Program-made: the position numbers and the translations under genes | The notes under the pieces: generated by a model | Seen by the model: only the letters and a program-made list of their open reading frames with translations | What the model was told of the DNA's origin: nothing | The model's database searches: none | Part shown: one piece after another, positions 56,573 to 64,000 of the stretch | How positions within the stretch are numbered: the stretch's first letter is position 1 | Layout of the letters: the number at the start of each line of letters is the position of its first letter | Source: Echiichthys vipera | Lineage: Eukaryota; Chordata; Actinopteri; Perciformes; Trachinidae | Assembly: GCA_963691815.1 (NCBI GenBank) | Contig: OY829645.1 | Span: 2,232,001-2,296,000, forward strand | Direction: 5' to 3' | Length of the DNA stretch: 64,000 bases

Positions 56573-58411
56573 CTAAAGCAGACAGACTTGAACACTTTAG
56601 AATATAACCTAAAGCAGACTGGCTTGATAACTTAAGAATCAAACTTAAAGCAGACTGACTTGATAACTTCAGAATCAAACTAAAGCAGACTGACTTGATC
56701 ACTTCGGAATCAAATCAAACTAAGGCAGGCGGACTTTATAACTACATAATCCAATTTAAAGCAGACTGACTTGATAACTACATAATCAAACTTGAAGCAG
56801 ACTGACTTGATAACTACAGAATCAAATTTGAAGCAGACTGACTTGATAACTTCAGAATCAAACTTATAGCAGACCGACCTGATAACTTTAGAATCAAACT
56901 AAAGCAGACTGACTTGATAACTACAGAATCAAACTTAAAGAAAACAGACTTGATCACTACGGATTCAAATTTGAAACAGACTGAATTGATAACTTCAGAA
57001 TCAAACTTAAAGCAAACCGATTTGATAACTTCAGAATTAAACTTAAAGCAAACCGATTTGATAACTTCAGAATTAAACTTAAAGCACAATGGTTGATAAC
57101 TTCAGAATCAAACTTAAAGCAAACCGACTTGATCACTTCAGAATAAAACTTAAAGCAAACCGACTTGATGACTTTAAAATCAAACTAAAGCAGACTGACT
57201 TGATAACTACAGAATCAAATTTGAAGCAGACTGACTTGATAACTTCAGAATCAAACTTAAAGCAGACAGACTTGATAACTTCAGAATCAAACTTAAAGCA
57301 GACAGACTTGATAACTACAGAATCAAATTTAAAGCAGACTGATTTGATAATTTGCGAATCAAACTTAAAGCAGACTGACTTGATAACTACATAATCAAAT
57401 TTAAAGCAGACTGACTTGATAACTTCAGAATCGAACTTAAAGCAAACTGATTTGATAACTACAGTATCAAATTTAAAGCAGACTGATTTGATAACTTGCG
57501 AATCAAACTTAAAGCAGACTGACTTGATAACTACATAATCAAATTTAAAGCAGACTGACTTGATAACTTCAGAATCAAACTTTAAGCAAACTGATTTGAT
57601 AACTTCATAATCAAACTTAAAGCAGACAGACTTGAACACTTTAGAATCAAACCTAAAGCAGACTGGCTTGATAACTTAAGAATCAAACTTAAAGCAGACT
57701 GACTTGATAACTTCAGAATCAAACTAAAGCAGACTGACTTGATCACTTCGGAATCAAATCAAACTAAGGCAGGCGGACTTTATAACTACATAATCCAATT
57801 TAAAGCAGACTGACTTGATAACTACATAATCAAACTTGAAGCAGACTGACTTGATAACTACAGAATCAAATTTGAAGCAGACTGACTTGATAACTTCAGA
57901 ATCAAACTTATAGCAGACCGACCTGATAACTTTAGAATCAAACTAAAGCAGACTGACTTGATAACTACAGAATCAAACTTAAAGAAAACAGACTTGATCA
58001 CTACGGATTCAAATTTGAAACAGACTGAATTGATAACTTCAGAATCAAACTTAAAGCAAACCGATTTGATGACTTCAGAATTAAACTTAAAGCAAACCGA
58101 TTTGATAACTTCAGAATTAAACTTAAAGCACAATGGTTGATAACTTCAGAATCAAACTTAAAGCAAACCGACTTGATCACTTCAGAATAAAACTTAAAGC
58201 AAACCGACTTGATGACTTTAAAATCAAACTAAAGCAGACTGACTTGATAACTACAGAATCAAATTTGAAGCAGACTGACTTGATAACTTCAGAATCAAAC
58301 TTAAAGCAGACAGACTTGATAACTACAGAATCAAATTTAAAGCAGACTGATTTGATAATTTGCGAATCAAACTTAAAGCAGACTGACTTGATAACTACAT
58401 AATCAAATTTA
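56573..58411 (+). repeat. Type-A HORs of about 1 kb
   Basis: The landmark GACTGGCTTGATAACTTAAG at 56617 recurs at 57661, and 56814 recurs at 57858, both 1,044 bp apart. The second copy lacks one 36-bp unit near 58281 and then diverges. The 40-bp unit with GGCAGGCGGAC occurs near 56720, 57765 and 58665, which ties these HORs to the ones at 1-2100. Confidence 0.83.
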
Positions 58412-61400
58412 AAGCAGACTGACTTGATAACTTCAGAATCAAACTTAAAGCAAACTGATTTGATAACTTCATAATCAAACTTAAAGCAGACAGACTTGAT
58501 TATGTTAGAATCAAACCTAAAGCAGACAGACTTGAACACTTTAGAATCAAACCTAAAGCAGACTGGCTTGATAACTTAAGAATCAAACTTAAAGCAGACT
58601 GACTTGATAACTTCAGAATCAAACTAAAGCAGACTGACTTGATCACTTCGGAATCAAATCAAACTAAGGCAGGCGGACTTTATAACTACATAATCCAATT
58701 TAAAGCAGACTGACTTGATAACTACATAATCAAACTTAAAGAAAACAGACTTGATCACTACGGATTCAAATTTGAAACAGACTGAATTGATAACTTCAGA
58801 ATCAAACTTAAAGCAAACCGATTTGATAACTTCAGAATTAAACTTAAAGCAAACCGATTTGATAACTTCAGAATTAAACTTAAAGCACAAGGGTTGATAA
58901 CTTCAGAATCAAACTTAAAGCAAACCGACTTGATCACTTCAGAATAAAACTTAAAGCAAACCGACTTGATGACTTTAAAATCAAACTAAAGCAGACTGAC
59001 TTGATAACTACAGAATCAAATTTGAAGCAGACTGACTTGATAACTTCAGAATCAAACTTAAAGCAGACAGACTTGATAACTTCAGAATCAAACTTAAAGC
59101 AGACAGACTTGATAACTACAGAATCAAATTTAAAGCAGACTGATTTGATAATTTGCGAATCAAACTTAAAGCAGACTGACTTGATAACTACATAATCAAA
59201 TTTAAAGCAGACTGACTTGATAACTTCAGAATCGAACTTAAAGCAAACTGATTTGATAACTACAGTATCAAATTTAAAGCAGACTGATTTGATAACTTGC
59301 GAATCAAACTTAAAGCAGACTGACTTGATAACTACAGAATCAAACTTGAAACAGACTGACTTGATAACTACAGAATCATACTTAAAGTAGACTGACTTGA
59401 TAACTTCAAATCAACCTTAAAGCAGACTGACTTGCGAACTTCAAAATAAAATGTAAGCTGACCGACTTGATAACTTCTGAATTAAACTTAAAGCCGACTG
59501 ACATGATAACATCAAAATAAAATTACAGCTGGCCCACTTGATAACTTCAGAATCAAACTTAAAGCAGACCGACTTGATAACTTCAGAATAAAACAAAAGC
59601 AGACTGACTTGATAACTTCAGAATCAAACTAAAGCAGACTTATTTGATAATTTCAGAATCAAACTCAGTGCTGACTGATTTGATAATTTCAGAATCAAAC
59701 TTAAAGCAGACTGACTTGATAACTACATAATTAAATTTAAAGCAGACTGACTTGATAACTTCACAATCGAACCAAAAAGAAGACTGGCTTGATAACTTAA
59801 GAATCAAACTTAAAGCAGACTGACTTGATAACTTCAGAATCAAACTAAAGCAGACTGACTTGATCACTTCGGAATCAAATCAAACTAAGGCAGGCGGACT
59901 TTATAACTACATAATCCAATTTAAAGCAGACTGACTTGATAACTACAGAATCAAATTTGAAGCAGACTGACTTGATAACTTCAGAATCAAACTTAAAGCA
60001 GACCGACCTGATAACTTTAGAATCAAACAAAAGCAGACTGACTTGATAACTACAGAATCAAACTTAAAGAAAACAGACTTGATCACTACGGATTCAAATT
60101 TGAAACAGACTGAATTGATAACTTCAGAATCAAACTTAAAGCAAACCGATTTGATAACTTCAGAATTAAACTTAAAGCAAACCGATTTGATAACTTCAGA
60201 ATTAAACTTAAAGCACAATGGTTGATAACTTCAGAATCAAACTTAAAGCAAACCGACTTGATCACTTCAGAATAAAACTTAAAGCAAACCGACTTGATGA
60301 CTTTAAAATCAAACTAAAGCAGACTGACTTGATAACTACAGAATCAAATTTGAAGCAGACTGACTTGATAACTTCAGAATCAAACTTAAAGCAGACAGAC
60401 TTGATAACTACAGAATCAAATTTAAAGCAGACTGATTTGATAATTTGCGAATCAAACTTAAAGCAGACTGACTTGATAACTACATAATCAAATTTAAAGC
60501 AGACTGACTTGATAACTTGCGAATCAAACTTAAAGCAGACTGACTTGATAACTACAGAATCAAACTTGAAACAGACTGACTTGATAACTACAGAATCATA
60601 CTTAAAGTAGACTGACTTGATAACTTCAAATCAACCTTAAAGCAGACTGACTTGCGAACTTCAAAATAAAATGTAAGCTGACCGACTTGATAACTTCTGA
60701 ATTAAACTTAAAGCCGACTGACATGATAACATCAAAATAAAATTAAAGCTGGCCCACTTGATAACTTCAGAATCAAACTTAAAGCAGACCGACTTGATAA
60801 CTTCAGAATAAAACAAAAGCAGACTGACTTGATAACTTCAGAATCAAACTAAAGCAGACTTATTTGATAATTTCAGAATCAAACTCAGTGCTGACTGATT
60901 TGATAATTTCAGAATCAAACTTAAAGCAGACTGACTTGATAACTACATAATTAAATTTAAAGCAGACTGACTTGATAACTTCACAATCGAACTTAAAGCA
61001 AACTGATTTGATAACTTCAGAATCAAACTTAAAGCATACAGACTTGATTACGTTAGAATCAAACCTAAAGCAGACTGACTTGATGAATTAAGAATCATAC
61101 TCAGTGCTGGCCGATTTGATAACTTCAGAATCAAACTTAAAGCAGACAGACTTGAACACTTTAGAATCAAACCTAAAGCAGACTGGCTTGATAACTTCAG
61201 AATCAAACTTAAAGCAGACTGACTTAATAACTTCAGAATCAAACTAAATTAGACTGACTTGATCACTTCGGAATCAAATCAAACTAAGGCAGACAGACTT
61301 TATAACTACATAATCCAATTTAAAGCAGACTGACTTGATAACTACATAATCAAACTTAAAGCAGACTGAATTGATAACTGAAGAATCAAACTAAAGCAGA

Positions 61401-64000
61401 CTGACTTGATAACTACAGAATCAAATTTGAAGCAGACTGACTTGACAACTTCATAATCAAACTTAAAGCAGACCGACTTGATAACTTCAGAATCAAACTA
61501 AAGCAGACTGACTTGATAACTACATTATCAAATTTGAAGCAGACTGACTTGATAACTTCAGAATCAAATTTGAAGCAGACTGACTTGATAACTACAGAAT
61601 CAAATTTGAAGCAGACTGACTTGATAACTTCAGAATCAAACTTAAAGCAGACTGACTTGATAACTTCAGAATCAAACTTAAAGCAGACAGACTTGATAAC
61701 TACAGAATCAAATTTAAAGCTGACTGATTTGATAACTTGCGAATCAAACTTAAAGCAGACTGACTTGATAACTACAGAATCAATATTAAAGCAGACTGAC
61801 TTGATAACTTCAGAATCAAACTTTAAGCAGACTGACTTGATAACTACAGAATCATACTTAAAGTAGACTGACTTGATAACTTCAAATCAACCTTAAAGCA
61901 GACTGACTTGCGAACTTCAAAATAAAATGTAAGCTGACCGACTTGATAACTTCTGAATTAAACTTAAAGCAGACTGACATGATAACATCAAAATAAAATT
62001 AAAGCTGGCCCACTTGATAACTTCAGAATCAAACTTAAAGAAGACCGACTTGATAACTTCAGAATAAAACAAAAGCAGACTGACTTGATAACTTCAGAAT
62101 CAAACTAAAGCAGACTGATTTGATAATTTCAGAATCAAACTCAGTGCTGACTGATTTGATAATTTCAGAATCAAACTTAAAGCAGACTGACTTGATAACT
62201 ACATAATCAAATTTAAAGCAGACTGACTTGATGACTTCAGAGTCGAACTTAAAGCAAACTGATTTGATAACTTCAGAATCAAACTTAAAGCATACAGACT
62301 TGATTACGTTAGAATCAAACCTAAAGCAGACTGACTTGATGATTTAAGAATCATACTCAGTGCTGGCCGATTTGATAACTTCAGAATCAAACTTAAAGCA
62401 GACAGACTTGAACACTTTAGAATCAAACCTAAAGCAGACTGGCTTGATGACTTCAGAATCAAACTAAAGCAGACTGACTTGGTCACTTCGGAATCAAATC
62501 AAACTAAGGCAGACAGACTTTATAACTACATAATCCAATTTAAAGCAGACTGACTTGATAACTACATAATCAAACTTAAAGCAGACAGACTTGATAACTT
62601 CAGAATCAAACTAAAGCAGACTGACTTGATAACTACATTATCAAATTTGAAGCAGACTGACTTGATAACTTCAGAATCAAATTTGAAGCAGACTGACTTG
62701 ATAACTACAGAATCAAATTTGAAGCAGACTGACTTGATAACTTCAGAATCAAACTTAAAGCAGACTGACTTGATAACTTCAGAATCAAACTTAAAGCAGA
62801 CAGACTTGATAACTACAGAATCAAATTTAAAGCAGACTGATTTGATAACTTGCGAATCAAACTTAAAGCAGACTGACTTGATAACTACAGAATCAATATT
62901 AAAGCAGACTGACTTGATAACTTCAGAATCAAACTTGAAGCAGACTGACTTGATAACTACAGAATCATACTTAAAGTAGACTGACTTGATAACTTCAAAT
63001 CAACCTTAAAGCAGACTGACTTGCGAACTTCAAAATAAAATGTAAGCTGACCGACTTGATAACTTCTGAATTAAACTTAAAGCAGACTGACATGATAACA
63101 TCAAAATAAAATTAAAGCTGGCCCACTTGATAACTTCAGAATCAAACTTAAAGAAGACCGACTTGATAACTTCAGAATAAAACAAAAGCAGACTGACTTG
63201 ATAACTTCAGAATCAAACTAAAGCAGACTGATTTGATAATTTCAGAATCAAACTCAGTGCTGACTGATTTGATAATTTCAGAATCAAACTTAAAGCAGAC
63301 TGACTTGATAACTACATAATCAAATTTAAAGCAGACTGACTTGATGACTTCAGAGTCGAACTTAAAGCAAACTGATTTGATAACTTCAGAATCAAACTTA
63401 AAGCATACAGACTTGATTACGTTAGAATCAAACCTAAAGCAGACTGACTTGATGATTTAAGAATCATACTCAGTGTTGGCCGATTTGATAACTTCAGAAT
63501 CAAACTTAAAGCAGACAGACTTGAACACTTTAGAATCAAACCTAAAGCAGACTGGCTTGATGACTTCAGAATCAAACTAAAGCAGACTGACTTGGTCACT
63601 TCGGAATCAAATCAAACTAAGGCAGACAGACTTTATAACTACATAATCCAATTTAAAGCAGACTGACTTGATAACTACATAATCAAACTTAAAGCAGACT
63701 GACTTGATAACTGAAGAATCAAACTAAAGCAGAATGACTTGATAACTACAGAATCAAATTTGAAGCAGACTGACTTGACAACTTCAGAATCAAACTTAAA
63801 GCAGACCGACTTGATAACTTCAGAATCAAACTAAAGCAGACTGACTTGATAACTACATTATCAAATTTGAAGCAGACTGACTTGATAACTTCAGAATCAA
63901 ATTTAAAGCAGACTGACTTGTTAACTTCAGAATCAAACTAAAGCAGATTGATTTGATAATTTCAGAATCAAACTCAGTGCTGACTGATTTGATAATTTCA
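58412..64000 (+). repeat. Copy of window bases 1-5589 (offset 58,411)
   Basis: The sequence from 58412 to the last base reads the same as 1-5589. Rare variants recur at the exact offset: ATTACAGCTGGCCC (1113 and 59524), CCAAAAAGAAGACTGG (1361 and 59772), GTTGGCCG (5064 and 63475), and the CACAAGGGTTGATAAC unit (474 and 58885). I found no mismatch where I compared. The copy runs off both ends of the comparison, so the true length of the match is at least 5,589 bp. Confidence 0.93.
61471..63701 (+). repeat. 1,113-bp higher-order repeat, second occurrence of the 3.1-5.3-kb pair
   Basis: Landmarks at 61513 and 62626, and at 62304 and 63417, are 1,113 bp apart, as in 3060-5290. This pair is part of the terminal copy. 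Confidence 0.87.

Larger units (their letters stand above)
1..64000 (+). repeat. 36-bp satellite array filling the whole window
   Basis: Every line of the window is built from one 36-bp unit that begins TTGATAACTTCAGAATC and ends GCAGACTGAC; a unit with the exact consensus lies at 26465-26500. By count the consensus has 15 A, 9 T, 7 C and 5 G, so it is AT-rich and A-rich on this strand. Units are joined head to tail with no spacer, and I saw none in the opposite orientation. Neighbouring units differ at several positions, while units far apart in equivalent HOR places are nearly identical, which is the hallmark of satellite DNA evolving by unequal exchange. Common length variants are 35 bp (one T lost in the AAACTTAAAG part, or a shortened CTTCAAATCAAC form) and 40 bp (an extra AATCA). 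No coding, RNA or mobile sequence interrupts the array. Function is unknown; a heterochromatic role is inferred from size and homogeneity only. Confidence 0.97.

Noticed and set aside
1..64000. CRISPR array, because the unit is 36 bp
   Set aside because: Units abut with no spacers, and the variation is spread over the unit. A CRISPR array has identical repeats separated by unique spacers.
1..64000. Telomeric repeat, rDNA spacer or tRNA/rRNA genes
   Set aside because: There is no short G-rich telomere motif, no rRNA-like or tRNA-like sequence, and no stretch departing from the 36-bp pattern.

Overview
The whole 64-kb window is one uninterrupted tandem satellite array. The basic unit is 36 bp, about 33% GC by my count of the consensus, and every unit I read runs in the same head-to-tail orientation from base 1 to base 64000, which is roughly 1,780 units. 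I see no unique sequence, gene, RNA gene, transposon, CRISPR array or assembly gap. A block this long of a short, highly homogenised satellite suggests nuclear heterochromatin (centromeric, pericentromeric, subtelomeric or a chromosomal knob) of a eukaryote. The species cannot be named from the sequence.

The array is organised at several scales. Diverged 36-bp units, plus 35-bp and 40-bp length variants, are arranged in a fixed order to form higher-order repeats (HORs) of about 0.86 to 1.8 kb. These HORs are themselves duplicated in larger blocks. Region by region: 1-5822 holds type-A HORs, including a 1,113-bp one. 5823-13169 and 13170-20554 are a near-identical tandem duplication with a 7,347-bp period. 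20555-26800 is more type A with units of about 0.86 to 1.4 kb. 26801-34479 is type B, with different diagnostic variants. 34480-36275 and 36276-38121 are a 1,796-bp tandem duplication. 38122-43457 holds type-B HORs of 1.2 to 1.6 kb. 43458-47400 is less regular. 47401-56572 is a type-A mosaic. 56573-58411 holds type-A HORs of about 1 kb. 58412-64000 repeats bases 1-5589.

The most striking large-scale feature is that last repeat. The first 5,589 bases recur at the end of the window with an offset of 58,411 bp, and I found no difference where I compared them. Either the array has a super-period of about 58.4 kb with an A-B-A domain layout, or the assembly path loops.

There is no supported gene. 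Many short open frames exist on both strands, but only because 36 is a multiple of three. They are broken by 35-bp units and by recurring stop variants. One frame reads as a 12-residue repeat (ITSESNLKQTDL), and many common base variants in it are synonymous. That hints, without proving it, that the unit may descend from a coding minisatellite.
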